Assembly (NCBI GenBank): GCA_021234155.1
Contig: JAJEKV010000014.1
Coordinates: forward strand, 19,731,513-19,795,512
From: Isoetes taiwanensis
Lineage: Eukaryota; Streptophyta; Lycopodiopsida; Isoetales; Isoetaceae
Length of the DNA stretch: 64,000 nt
Direction of reading: 5' to 3'
This document shows positions 1-11,819 of this stretch, piece by piece. Made by a program: the position numbers and the translations under genes. Position 1 is the first letter of the stretch. Every line of letters starts with the position of its first letter. Below the pieces are notes generated by a model. It was not told where the DNA came from. It saw nothing but the letters and a program-made list of their open reading frames with translations, and searched no databases.

Positions 1-671
1 CGCTTACCTTCATAGTAATTCTTGCTCTCAATGCATTTCTTCACGCCACAGTCGAAAACGTATGCCAAGTCCAGTTCCCAAGATCTCCAAAAACCTTCTT
101 CCATGCTTCATTTGTCTATGTCAATCGGCTGAAATTTCTGCCTTTGCATATTCATACATCTTGAATATTCTCGCACGATGGTCCAGGATGAGGAGGAGGT
201 GGAGGGGGCACGTAAATATTGGATTCGGTGGTGTTGGAACCTCATTCTCGCCCGACCGCTTCAGCCATTTGATTATACAATGCCGACCCATGCCGGAATA
301 AAATGTGGCTTCCTATACATCTCTGGTTGTGCAAAAGTTCGCCTTTTAAGGCCAGAAGAGAAGATTTTGGCCATAGTTGGATTTGTAAAAGAAAGAATAC
401 GCCCAGAAGCCTGACCTGATTGGAATATAAGAGTAGTTTGCTTAGAGGTGGGCATTCTGGCGTCCACCATGCACTTGCACTGATATTAAACCACGACAGC
501 CAAAAGACCACGACTTGAAGGCCTCCCACGAATCCAATCCATAGACCAGACCCTAATCTACACAACCCTAAAAAAACCCTAAAAATAATGGGAGGATATT
601 CACAACCGCACAAAAAAGCCCCCACCACAGGATTTGCCCCCTTCTCTAAAATCAATGGCTAACAAAAGGTT
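1..671. other. no supportable gene at left edge
   Basis: A 137-codon minus-strand reading frame (242-655) is low in complexity and rich in Trp, Leu and Gly, with no family motif. On the minus strand a good donor (GAAG/GTAAG) lies within the first 12 bases, so the tail of an exon may enter here from outside the window. No frame through 12-200 gives a protein I recognise. Confidence 0.4.
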
Positions 672-790
672 GCACTCTAGAAATACTCTTTAGTACACCT
701 GGATGAATAAGGCCACCAAATCATATGAAAACCTTAGAGAAAACAGTACAAAAATATAAAATTAACCCCCTGTTATAATGCTAGATATTT
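672..790 (+). repeat. dispersed repeat, copy A
   Basis: This block matches the reverse complement of 29885-30005. Both carry a CACTCTAGAAATACT motif at one end and CCCCTGTTATAATGCTAGAT at the other, about 100 bp apart, with a diverged middle. No coding capacity is visible. It is probably an end or a short non-autonomous form of a transposon. Confidence 0.6.
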
Positions 791-1102
791 GCACTCAAAG
801 TTTTATAAAGCAATCACAACTACACTCCTAATATCTGCTCAAGTGCTTACTCATGTCCATATACGAAGAGATTCAAGTGTAGTTGCAAAGTTTGACTATC
901 TATAAAGTTTTTTCCTACAGTCTTATATTATCTCATTTCTTGTCCAATTTCTCCATGCATTCTTTAGAGATGTAAAAGTAACTGATCGTTCATGTCATAA
1001 GCACAATGACAACCTGCAAGAATGAGTGCCTTCTTGGACTAAGAAAAACGACAACTGCATTCATAGCATTTATATGGCTCCACACAAAACAAACAAGACC
1101 CA
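791..1102. other. AT-rich spacer
   Basis: No gene, RNA gene or repeat could be supported here. Confidence 0.4.
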
Positions 1103-1182
1103 ACACAAAAGAACGAAACAGAACCCATGAAGATGCATTCTTGGGCCACCGGAGGGCAACCCCTCGTGCGCAGCACCTTGTT
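1103..1182 (+). repeat. GGGCAACCC...GCGCAGCACCTTGTT repeat, copy 1
   Basis: It starts with CACAAAAGAACGAAACAGAA and ends with GTGCGCAGCACCTTGTT. The same two blocks recur in the same order and spacing at 41483-41561, and the GC-rich end alone occurs inverted at 52010-52040. The conserved ends suggest the border of a dispersed element. Confidence 0.6.
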
Positions 1183-4100
1183 AATTTGGGATTTTCCGGT
1201 TTGACCGAAAATATTTTTGGAATTTTTTTAAGCTAATTTTTCTAAGGTTTAGGTAGGGGCTTTTAGTAGCCGGCAAAAGTTTCCGGATTTCCAAAAATCG
1301 GGATTTGTTTTTCAGAGGACTAAATTTTTTTTAGGTCTCAATTTTTTCGTCTTTCTGTTGCATTTGCGGGCATGCATGCCACGAATCTTTCCAGCAGATG
1401 GGTATGCAAATGCATATTCAGGAACTAATGGAACCGCTTTCAGCTTGCAATTTCGGGGTTAGAGAGCCTAAATAGGTTGATTTTGACCAGCTCCGGGCAT
1501 TCAGAAGGTGTGTTTAGGAAGAAGTGTCCGGATCTCCTGGCCTCCAGTCTTAGTTTTATGCATAGCCCAAGGGTTTTAACCATTTGCAGAGGCACTTATA
1601 CTCGATTTTATTAGGCGGCCGCTAACGCAGCTGTAGAATGTAGGTACATCCGATTTTTCCCTTCTTTAAATTTATGTTCAGGTTTGCATCCAATTTGTGG
1701 GATTTGTCTGAATATGTTTTCCATCCCAGATGCAAAAGTTTGAACACGAATTCATGTGTAGTGATTCTTTTGCAGATGCAGCTGTATGTCCATCTATAGT
1801 ATGTACCTTCAATTTGTTTCTGCTACATCTTTATTGCATTAGCTAAGCATATTTTGTTCAGTCTTCTGTGATGTATGCTGGTAATTTTTTGTTGCTGGCA
1901 TATAGGTATGGGTTTTGGTTACATCAATCTGGAGTATATGCTTGAAGTTGTGGAGCACAAAAAGCAACTCACTATAACTGATGCAAAGGCTGGATATTAT
2001 TGCATTGCAGAGAGTATGTTGAATGGAATATATCAATGGTAAGGATTCTAATCTATCAATCCCTAGGGTTTTAATCATTTGTAGAGGTTTCTTCGGGGTC
2101 CATTTGTGATTTCTACAAGAGCTTCTTGGACAAGCCTGCCAAGGTTAATATACTGTTCTTTTCCATTTTATCAATTCCAGTGATCTGCCAATCAAGGGGC
2201 TTCATGGGTAGATATTTGCAGCAGTGAGTTGCTTGGATTTTGAACCCGATTTTTTCCTCTAACATTTTTGTTTCCTCCAGAATGTGATTTGCAATTTGTT
2301 GCTTGCAGAGAATCAATATTGTATATTCCTTTTTGCCTTCCAATATAGCGCCTTATGTTCTTTTAGGTTCTTCTTTGCTTTCACTGCCTGGTCAGATTTG
2401 AGATGGTCATGTAGATGGATTTTTGTCTGGCCCTACATTGCCTCTGTCATCCAATCTCAGTTCAAAAAAATACATGCTCACCTGAATATCTTGGCGGCGA
2501 TACAACTGTAACAAGGTGACCTATTTATCGTTTTGATCTTTCTAGGTTGAATGCTTAGCAAGCAAAAAGATATCAGAACATGATGGTTCTTGGTAGATTT
2601 ATATCCTTAGACATTCAATTATAGCAATACTTATGATAGGAAAGTTGTGAGGCAAATTTGGTCGTGAGTGGGTAATGGGTCCTATTATATTCTGTACTGG
2701 ATACTACTACATAGAAAATTTATTGCTCCTTCAGAAATTCGGAATAGATCTGCAAGGACAACACTATACAGTGATAGGTACATTCAATCCTCATACATGA
2801 ATAGTCCGCCAGGAATACTTGAAAGATGGGCATGCTCTGTGCAGATTAAGATGACGGGTTAAGCCTTCTTCAGATGATGATTTTGCGCACACCTTTCTTA
2901 GCATCTCTTCAATGTATCATTTATGGCATTGTGTACATGCATGAAAGTTTGATGCATGAAAGTTTGTTACGGAAATATAATCTATCTCAATGGGCATGAA
3001 AATGATGAGATCATTAGTTAAACTAATATGAACATGGACAATCAGCTAGAAATCAATATTGACTGTGCTCAGTTGATAGTTGTTTTATGATCTACGCACT
3101 CCAGGATGTAACTCCATTTCCAGGAGCTTGCAAATACATCAGGTAAATCTTAAACATCTTTCTTTGACTCTACTATTTTCTGACTCTACAAATCTTGACA
3201 AATACGTCTTCCATGACAGTTGGAATGGCTATATAAAGGTAAGACACGCATTTGCTTATCATCATCGATTTATTCATGTCCATAATCTATATAATTTGTG
3301 CAGGCAAGTATGTTGACAAACCTGCGGTGGCAAATAGCTATTGCCAAAGTGGTAAGACAGAAGAAAATCCAATATTATCTATCCTTCCTGATAGGTGATT
3401 AAATGCATATGTTTGCACTATTTTGGTGTAAAATATCTCTTTTGACCTTTTGAAAAATGGCCACCGAAGGAATATAGCATTATATAGGAGATTCATGTAT
3501 TGCATTTAAATTTAGGTTGATGTAGAGAGACATGCTTTTGAAGAATAGTTAGAATCACATTTTCTGCATTAAACACGACGACCTGTGCATCTAGCTCATC
3601 AAGTTTGTCGTCTAAACCACTGGTGTTGGTAGGTTCTTCAACAATTTAATTGTACTGGGTTGGTGCTGAAGCAAAGAATTATTGTCATTTTTTGCCACAT
3701 CGATCTAAGCTTTTATGGCTGCTACTTCTGATCTGCTCGATAGACCCAAATTCACAGTCCAGATTTCAATGTGTTTAGGTAAGTGCCTGATAATTAAGGA
3801 AGTTTGTGGTACAGTTATATTTATGCGGCCGTTGTTGTTGCGATGTGCCATCTTCTCTATTGTTCTAAATTTTGATCTTCATATTGCAGGTTAGAGCAGA
3901 TTACATTTAAGTCCTTTTTTCTACAATTGGTATGTGTCAGATTGTGATTCCTTTTTTCCTTGCAAGCAAACCCTCAAGCTGTAGAAGTCTGCAGTGATAT
4001 TCACAACTTAACACACATTTCTCTAAACAATAATTTGGCCTCTTCCTTTTCAAGTTGTAATGCTTGGTCTATTTGATCTTTCAGCTATTCCAATAAATTC

Positions 4101-5226
4101 CACGTACATATCTGGCAGTTCCTTTGCTTTTTTGGCGCAACCTTAGGCAGAACAAGTTCAAGAGAAGATAAAAGCATTTCCAAGCTGTGGTACACATTTA
4201 AATCGTGCTATCAAAAGGTTCAAGCTGTACATGTCTGATTTCTTTAATTCAGCCCTAGCACATCATCAATTTGATGCCATTTTTTCCAGATCAATTCCTG
4301 CTCTAAATTTAGGCGTTTTTTAATTTTAAAAGATGGGATATTGTCATCTTTGTCCATCCCATGAACCCCAAATTCTTTCTTACCCAATTCTATTCTATAT
4401 TTTCATTCTAAGCATTTACTCTTTCTACATTCTGTAAGCCATATGAATTGTTTATAGTTACATGTAGTCACATGACGAATTGGTGTAATCTACTTATTAT
4501 GAATGTTGAAGTCATCTTTAAACTAATACGAATAGTCGTGATATCTGGCCATCCTTTCGAACCATACTACTTTAGATTAACGCTCTAATGGGACATATTT
4601 TCCCTAATATTCTTGATATTTAAACAATCCTTTCCAACCATGGTATAGTTTTAAAATCTATGCAATAGCGCTCTAATAGGGCATAATATCTATAATATAA
4701 CTTACTGCTCCCTTTTATTTGTAAGAAGACTCTGGGGTCGTGACTGCATTGCAATGGGACTCTGCATCATTATATTTGTACTACTATTCATCTTGCTAAT
4801 GACGTTGCTCACAATGTTGTTTGTAATGCAGGAGGAACAGCAAACGATAAAATTTCGAAGGCAATTAGGATGCATGGCAAGCACAATTCTGATACAATGT
4901 TGTTGCAATATATAAACTGGAAGTATCAGTGGGCATGTATTTTCTGCTAGATGATTTGAAAATTGTGTGCATGCCACCATCATTCTGGATTTGGCTATGT
5001 ACAATATGTAACAGCTTGGATGTGTGATCCTACAAATATGCCACCATCATTCTGGATTTGGCTGTGTACACCAACAGCTTGGATGTGCGATCCTACAAAC
5101 ATGATAGTGCCATAAATACTTAACAATGTTGGGTATGAGTCCTGCTACCAGATCAAACATCATGCTTTTATGTTTATTGATGCCATTGAATGACATCCTA
5201 TTGCCAGGTTGGCTAAGATGATCATT
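1183..5226. other. long AT-rich region without a recognisable gene
   Basis: Several short segments have exon-like borders. Examples are 1909-2041, an open stretch of about 44 codons between an AG and a GTAAG, and 2082-2138, between TAG and GTTAAT. Their frames do not join through the predicted splice sites and I recognise no protein family. It could be a non-coding transcript, a heavily decayed gene, or neutral DNA. Confidence 0.35.
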
Positions 5227-5345
5227 GAGATAAGATAAGATAAGATAAGATAAGATAAGATAAGATAAGATAAGATAAGATAAGATAAGAATTTTTACGT
5301 CCACGGGAACCCAACGGGTTATGGGACGGCACATGCAAGGGCAAC
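5227..5345 (-). mobile_element. diverged non-LTR retrotransposon 3' end with (CTTAT)n tail
   Basis: Read on the minus strand this is a 3'-UTR end (…CCCATAACCCGTTGGG…CCGTGGACGTAAAAATT) followed by about 13 units of CTTAT at 5227-5290. The CCCAT…CCGTGGACG block is shared with the 3' ends near 23550, 46430, 51353 and 53180, but the tail unit differs (CTTAT rather than ATTCT). No coding sequence remains. The LILSY-repeat reading frames over it are tail artefacts. Confidence 0.7.
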
Positions 5346-6629
5346 AGCCCATCTAAAACCTGGGGACTAGGCCCCATCACCAAACACAATAACCAAATAT
5401 TAAAAGGCATTACAATGTGCATTATTCATATGGATTCTTCTGCAGCTCATCGGAGGACTTCACATGCACAAAATTTGCCTGAAACTTGCTAAACCAAGTT
5501 TCCTCTACCATTATTTAAGATGGATATATAGATCCAATGCTCATGGATTTATGATATTAATGCAGGGATACAATTGAACTGGAGCTTGCAACTATAGCTT
5601 GCAGAAGCCGTATTTGAGACAAAAGCTAATTACTGTACATCAGTTGATGACCTGTGCAGCATGCAACAGAAGTGGTATAAAAGCACATTCAAAGATGTAA
5701 TAAATGTGGAGGAAATGGTAAGGGTTATGAGACAAAACAGATGCCCTCTAGCAGCTGCTTGGGTGCAATTTGTGTATGTTATTGAGTAATGCATCCTCGA
5801 AATAAGTAGATAAAATAAATCTGTCATCAAATCAAATAGGTAGTGATGATGTTCCATAATGAAATAATTTTTTTTTCCAGTTAAGGTTATCCTAGGACTT
5901 TGTTAGATCATTGTCATGATGTAGAGCTTGGGAAGTAGAACAAATATGGTTATTTGCTTAGACATTTTAAGCTGTCCAACCTGTAGATGCAAGGGTAAAA
6001 AGATTTAGCCTATGAGTATTGCTACAAGTGTTATTGTGATGGGGTGTGTTGAGGTGCAGAAGAGGCTTTTATATGCATTTTTGCACCCAATATTAAGTGT
6101 CATAGCCCATTGTTCCTACTATCATCTCCCACCATCCTAATTTAAAACGTACATCCACCATCCACTAATGCAAATCATTTACAAACACGAAAGGGCTTCT
6201 TTTATGCTTCCCTGTTACCAAGGTTCAAACTCATTTGGTAGATGTCTATCCAATGTTGTAATAACACACTCTAAGTAACGCTTTCGTAATACCAAGCTTC
6301 AAACTGATACTTTTGTAGGTATTCCACGTTGTAATGGCATGCTCTTCAAGTTGTTTGCTAAAGCCCGGCAACGCCGGGCACCATAACTAGTCGAGGTTTA
6401 AGGCCCTTTTTCCACAGTAATCTTTTATCTCTAAAAGTCACATAACATATTTTAACCAATAATGTTTGGCCACTTATTGTCTTAAAAGTAAATCATTTTT
6501 CCCCTATAAAAATAAGACATGTCTTATTTAGGTTCGGAATAGGTTTAGATATTAAATGGAGTCTTATTTTATTCCGAGGGATTTCCCCCGCGTAAAATAA
6601 GACACCTAGTCTTATTTGAATATATAACT
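5346..6629. other. intergenic, no supportable gene
   Basis: AT-rich DNA. A short GC hairpin (GCCCGGCAACGCCGGGC) lies near 6363, similar in style to the GCCGGC hairpin that opens the repeat at 6630. Nothing coding was recognised. Confidence 0.4.
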
Positions 6630-7115
6630 ACAAGAATTTGGTGCCGGCGGGGCCGGTGCCCTATGCACCCTTGCGGGCCGAATTTAAGTGAAGCCTGGTG
6701 AAACCCGCCGGTCAAATATTTGGTGAAGCAATTGTATAGACTGATTTTCTCTAAGGCATGAATAAATTTGTAGTCAATTCTTAGCTGCTGTAGACCAGTG
6801 TATTTCTTGAGAGATAGAGCTTTGGTTGAAGCTTTGACTAAATTATTGGTCAAAGGTAGGATAATATTTGGTCAAACCCCTATGAAGCTAGTGATTGAAT
6901 GTCTGATCAAAGTCTAGGTCAACTTTATGGTCAAAATATGGTCAAATTCGCAAGTAAGTTGTAATTAATCCTTTGTTTGTTTATATTCATGTTTGCCTAT
7001 AATTTGATCAAAATAATGTGTTGTTTTATTGGTAGAATGATCTGGTAGAGATTTTTAAGTCCCAATGTAGAATTACATAGTTCGAATTCATTTTGTTGTT
7101 GGATTCCTTTGAAAT
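6630..7115 (+). repeat. GCCGGC-hairpin dispersed repeat, copy 1
   Basis: It opens with AAGAATTTGGTGCCGGCGG…GCCGGTGCC, then runs of GGTCAAA, and ends in a block with TGTGTTGTTTTATTG, TAGAATTAC and TTTTGTTGTTG. The same order is found at 59020-59405 in the same orientation. The opening hairpin plus ‘TATGCACCCCTT’ also occurs at 10948-10990. No protein is encoded. Confidence 0.65.
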
Positions 7116-7181
7116 CGAAAATGGTAAGTGCCATTTTTTCCCGATGGTTCTAAGTACTCCCTATTTGGGTTGGGCTCCCAT

Positions 7182-7520
7182 GGAAACCCTTCCTATTTTC
7201 CATGGAAACCCTTCCTATTTTCCAAACATGGAAAATAGGAAGGGTTTCCATGGAAACCCTTCCTGGTTTTAATGGAAAATTGGAAGGGTTTTCAATTTGA
7301 AAATCGGAAGGGTTTCCGCGGAAAATGGGAAGGGTTTCCATTTTTTTTTTCAAGGCGCATGCCGCCCAACACGCACGCCGCCATTAATGGTGCACGCTCA
7401 TAAATATGCACGACACTCAAGAATTTAAATTTTAATTCAAATGGAAACCCTTCCTATTTTCCAAACCCATGGGAAAATAGGAAGGGTTTCCACAAATGGG
7501 GGAAAATAGGAAGGGTTTCC
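7182..7520. repeat. GGAAACCCTTCC / GGAAGGGTTTCC hairpin cluster 1
   Basis: Ten copies of a 12-mer (GGAAGGGTTTCC or its complement, one with a mismatch) lie here in both orientations. The best hairpin has perfect 25-bp arms (7200-7224 and 7229-7253) around a 4-base loop. A second pairs 7442-7462 with 7472-7492. The bases beside the core (AATA, AATC, AATT) vary but are complementary within a hairpin. It directly abuts the truncated end of the flavodiiron relic. Confidence 0.8.
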
Positions 7521-7549
7521 ATGTTTCATAAAAAAATTTTAAGGGGAAC

Positions 7550-7923
7550 AAATTTCTGGCCAGTGTAAGTTTGGCGCCATGACGAACTCCAAGACATGTC
7601 CCCTACCAAGATCCAATTTATCGCCAGACTGCAGAGAATTGCCGTTGATAAATTCCTCCAGTAAATTTGACAAATTGATGAATATCCCAAGGTCATTATT
7701 GGAGCATTCAAAAATCCTTTCATGTGCAATTAGAACATTGATAATATGGATATGAAGGTCAAAATAGATACCTTAACAACCATGCTCTTGAAAGGGCGCA
7801 GGACAAGATTTTGAAGAAATTGTATGCAGACTTTTGACCCAATCACGATTACATCAGGAGCCAAATCTAAAAGATCCGGGATGAGGCCACTATGGTCGTT
7901 CAAGATGGTTAGCAACAACATAC
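7550..7923 (-). pseudogene. FLV: flavodiiron protein (FLV) fragment, two exons
   Basis: Flavodiiron proteins reduce oxygen at photosystem I in chloroplasts of non-flowering plants. Exon A (7772-7923) encodes DHSGLIPDLLDLAPDVIVIG followed by SKVCIQFLQNLVLRPFKSM, matching the metallo-β-lactamase-like core. A GT…AG intron (7629-7771, donor GTATCT, acceptor CTGCAG) leads to exon B (7550-7628) with GDKLDLGRGHVLEFVMAPN then LHWP. The D-H-S-G and LHWP signatures are clear. A 1-2 base deletion just before DHSG (near 7897) breaks the frame. The copy stops after HWP at the edge of a hairpin-repeat cluster. Only about 75 residues of a protein of roughly 600-700 remain. The retained intron shows this is a genomic copy. 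Confidence 0.85.
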
Positions 7924-7966
7924 CTAAATGCTTGCATCCGAGTTTGTAATGGTTAGTAAATGTCAA

Positions 7967-8516
7967 AGATTATAAGTTTGTAATGGTTATCCTCATAACT
8001 AAAATGCCTTTGCATCCGAACTAATACATAGAGAGTTCATACACAATATTGGCTGTGTTTCTAGCTAAGAGCCTCATTTTCCAAAATACTTGATATGGCA
8101 CCACTCCGATTATGAATATGAGCGTAAAATGTGCCATTTACAAACTATTGCAATTTTTTAGCATCTTAAGTTGGAGTACATATATGCAAAGTCTACAAAG
8201 GGCTGAGTGATAAGAATCGACAAAGAAATAAGAAAAAAAAAACAAACACCAGATGCGGATGGTGTTGACAATATACCAAATGGGAATTACGAGAAGTTTC
8301 AAGAATTTGGATACCCTTCATTAACACAGAGATATGCAACTCAGGCTATTGGTTAGAAACAAAAGTGCTACAACATCACAAGATAACAAGATGTATACTC
8401 AATCACTAGCAAAGAATTGGTGTTATTTACAAAGAATCTTGGGCTTCTTAAATACAAGAAGCAAAAAAATGTTGGGCCATGGTGCTCTTCCCTCGAGCTT
8501 ACACTCTAGAGGCATC
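7967..8516. other. intergenic between two gene relics
   Basis: AT-rich DNA between the flavodiiron and XTH relics. Short reading frames only; nothing recognised. Confidence 0.4.
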
Positions 8517-9566
8517 TTAGTGGAGGAAAAGCGGCGGTATCCCCCAATAATCATATATCATGTAGTTCTTTTGAACCCATTTCAGCTTGCTTGAAGTAGA
8601 TGAGCTAGTGGTCTGATACGCCTGTTGCCTCCACCAATCTCCTTTGGCATTGGCACATGCATCCACCGAGCCACTCCATTTGCATGCATCTATGTTGAAC
8701 CTTTTGTATGATGCTACAAATGGAGCATAATCCCATTTTATCTTCTCTAATCCACCTCTTGTGGCCTGGGTCATCTCCATTCCGGAGGGGTGGAATAGAT
8801 ACCCATTGGTTGACTGAGTGGAAAATCAACACCAAATGCCTTGTTATTTTTATATACTCGTATAGGGACATCATCCACATAAAATCTGCATATAAGTTGC
8901 AATCTAAAGTTTAGGCAAACTAAGGACATGCATAAAAAACAATCTTTTGGAGACTTACATGATCTGTTGCGGATTCCATAAGAACCCATAAGTGTGAAAA
9001 TCTTTTGTAGGATCAAACCCCAGATATATTCTCTGCTCCCTATCACCTTTTCCATTAGCAAAAACGTTGGTTTGGACAATGTATGGCTGCCCCGAGGTGT
9101 TCCCAAGAAATTCAAATCTAGTTCATCATGGTTGTTGGTCTCGAGGACATCCGGATATTCACACAACTCGGTTCGAGAACAAAAAAAAAAACAAAGACAA
9201 ATCACACGGGTATAAACATAAATCGGGAGAAAACAGGGAAGTGTATAGATTAAAATACTCACATAGAAGGCGATCCGCCTTCAGGGCGATTCCCCTGCAC
9301 TAGTTTGATCTTCATGCTAATATGCCCAAATAAATATCTGTCTTTAGGCGCAAAACCAGCTCCCGATTGTTTATCCGAAACCAGTACAACGTTGGCCTCC
9401 ATCTAATTGTCTAGTGTGATCATTCCCCGTCGACCCAATAATTTTGATCAAAATTCACATATGTTTGCTTTGGTAGGAATGGAGAACGAGTACGCTATTC
9501 CAAGTTGAACAAAAAAGCCGTAAAAAATAAGCCATGTTTAGCTCCAAATTCAAACAACTTCGCCAT
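8517..9566 (-). pseudogene. XTH: xyloglucan endotransglucosylase/hydrolase (XTH) pseudogene, three exons
   Basis: XTHs (GH16) cut and rejoin xyloglucan in the cell wall. From an ATG at 9566 a hydrophobic leader is followed by FDQNYW and SGAGFAPKDRYLFGHISMKI (exon 1, 9263-9566). Exon 2 (about 8959-9166) carries [20 protein letters not shown], then [20 protein letters not shown]. Exon 3 (8517-8885) has FYVDDVPIRVYKNNKAFGVD, ATRGGLEKIKWDYAPFVASY, WVQKNYMIYDY and the stop. Introns are GTGAGT…AG and GTAAGT…GCAG. It is dead: there are frame breaks in exon 1, a one-base deletion after NFLG, and two indels before ATRGG. The catalytic motif HDEIDFEFLG has become [10 protein letters not shown], so the acid/base Glu is Asn. 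Length and order match a full family member of about 290 residues. Confidence 0.9.
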
Positions 9567-9984
9567 AAGCACGAGAATGTAGGCGTGAAATGCTTTGAAA
9601 ACCTTGAAAGGCAAGAATGGATTGAATGAAGAAGTACACTCCCATCCATATATATAAAGCTTTGACGAAGAAGATAGCAAAAAATGATGAACGGGAGAGA
9701 TAATCGTCGAGAAAATTCCATGGACGCCAGCGTCGAGAGTAATGCCATACCTAGGGACGGCGCAGATCAATGCCGCTTAGGTTTTTTCTCAAGCCGGCCG
9801 AGGACAACGCAGACAGCCCCCTGCTTTAAAAAATTCCACTTTTGGCGGCCGGAAGGAACCGAGTTCGCAATCTCAACCTATTGAAAAAAAAAAAAAAGAG
9901 GCATGTGAGCATGGATCTACATCGGGCGCAAAGCAAATTTTTAAGAAGGACTCGGCCTTATTAATTGTTTCCCGAAGCGAAATT
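9567..9984. other. region upstream of the XTH relic
   Basis: This would be the promoter side of the XTH relic on the minus strand. No defined promoter element can be supported. Confidence 0.3.
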
Positions 9985-10532
9985 TGGAAGGGTTTCTATG
10001 CCACCGAGATTTTGGAGAGCTGGAGCTTTTGGAGATTTTGGAGAGGAAAAGCCGCTCAATTCCGACACACTACCGCGAAGAAGAAACAACATTGGTGAAG
10101 ATTGAAAGATTGAGACGCCTTCTCAAACTCAGATAGATCGGCATCGTTTTCCAATCAATAAAATTCTTCTCCATAACTCCGTTTAAAACGTCTTGAAAAG
10201 GCTCCTTTCCTTTACCAGTCTTTTTGTAAAACTATAATCCTGTCTTTCTGTAAAACTCCCGATCGACTGTAGGCAGGCAAGACCTCAATCCGACTCAATC
10301 TTCATTTGCAAAGCGCCGGAAGAAGAGGAAGAACAAAAAAAATTGCTTTTCTTGAAAAGCTCTTAAATCAAAGCCGTAGAAACTTAATTACAAGCATTAA
10401 TTAACGGTGGCTATCTTCGATATCTAAAAATATAATATTTTTGCGGAAACCCTACCGTGCGTCAGTGGAAACCCTTCCAGTTTTCACGGAAATTTGGAAG
10501 GGTTTCCACATTTGAAAATCGGAAGGGTTTCA
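9985..10532. repeat. GGAAACCCTTCC / GGAAGGGTTTCC hairpin cluster 2
   Basis: Copies lie at 9985-9996 (one mismatch), 10467-10478, 10496-10507 and 10521-10532 (one mismatch), with a decayed copy at 10444. 10466-10478 pairs with 10496-10508. The left flank (10395-10420, ATTAACGGTGGCTATCTTC) is shared with cluster 3 at 14384-14402, which argues for one element family. Confidence 0.7.
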
Positions 10533-11819
10533 ATTATTTTTTTAATAACCCCAATCGGGGGGAGATAGTGTGAGCGATTTTTTCCTTTGAAATTGAGCAT
10601 GGAGTGGAGAGGAATTTCTTTGTGTTGGCCTTCTTGTCCATTCAAGAGGAACCTCTGTGAGACTTATATGCGGAATAATTTATGGTGGGGTTGAGTCTTG
10701 TTCTATTAGTCCAAATGAGCTATCTAGAATATACATCATCGTGTTTCCCTAGTTCTAAGGTTATAATGTACCATAGTATTTCTTAGGCTAAGGGGCGTCA
10801 GTGCTGGATGCCATTTTTATGACTAAGGGCATTGGCGAATACATCTAAGGCATTAGGAACAATAACATATATTTTATTGTAAGCAATGATCAATTTAAAC
10901 CAAAGGTGAGCACTCGTAAATCGGGTGCCTTAAGTAATATTGAGTACTAACGTCGGCAGTGCTGGCGCCTTATGCACCCCTTGAAGTTCAACCAAAATGT
11001 GACCAATAATAATAAAATATATTTTTTGAGACGTCAATATCGAAAACTACAATTCAAAGAGGTTTATTTTTCTCATGTACCTTGTGAAGTGAAATAATGG
11101 ATAATGCATTGGTGGATGCCATTAGATGCATGACAAAATGCTCAAGCTAATGAGAATGTTTTTGAATGCCTAGAATGAATACTGCTTAGGAATTTAGTTT
11201 TTGATACACATTTCTACGTTTTGCTCGGTGATGATGATGTGAACAATTCAATATTATGAATGGAATAATTTAAGCAAATAAACAATGGAATGAATTTGAT
11301 CTCAGTAGCAACTAAATAAATAGTAGAAAAGAATGACTACAAAGCAACATCAGGATGATGTTTTGCTACGCGGGTACTATCTTTTTCTTGCACTAGCAAT
11401 GTCTACATATTCGTTTTTATCGTTTACTTGATGGACTTCGCTTATCACAAATTGACAATTTTTTTCTTAATTTATATCATTTCTATCCCAATACTCTGTA
11501 TGATCCTGTAATAAATTCCTCAAAGTTAAATGAAGAATGTTAGTTTGCCCATATAAAGTGAACAAAAGAATGAATCAATGTAAAGGACATTATATTAACA
11601 AATTTGGAATTGACGACAACAAATCATACAGTATTTAGGAATTCAAGCATATGATGTAGATGCATACCAAAAGCAGAGGCGAAAGCATATATTGCCTTCC
11701 CTTCTATTTATGTGGCAAGGATTTTAGAAGAACTAAGGATGCTTGAATCTTCTGAAGTATATACGGATGCATGTTTGCTGTATTCCCCAAGCTGGAGAGC
11801 TATATGGAGATGTGCACTC
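10533..11819. other. intergenic, one partial repeat
   Basis: Holds a partial copy (10948-11010) of the GCCGGC-hairpin repeat: GTGCTGGCGCCTTATGCACC, then GTTCAACCAAAATGTGACC. No gene recognised elsewhere in it. Confidence 0.4.

Noticed and set aside
558-590. Plant telomere-like AAACCCT units
   Set aside because: Only two imperfect units; not an interstitial telomere array. The GGAAACCCTTCC hairpins contain the same letters but are not tandem telomere repeats.
242-655. 137-codon minus-strand frame
   Set aside because: Biased Trp/Leu/Gly composition, no motif, and other frames are open in the same region.
1909-2138. Two-exon gene in the left spacer
   Set aside because: The two open blocks have plausible borders, but joining them gives a stop codon or an unrecognisable frame.
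5047-5422. Two minus-strand frames with LILSYLILSYL repeats that look like membrane segments
   Set aside because: They are a translation of the (CTTAT)n retroelement tail; open in several frames only because the unit lacks stops.
7182-7520. Possible CRISPR-like regular repeats
   Set aside because: Repeats are in both orientations and paired as hairpins, spacers vary from 0 to over 100 bases, and the context is a plant nucleus.
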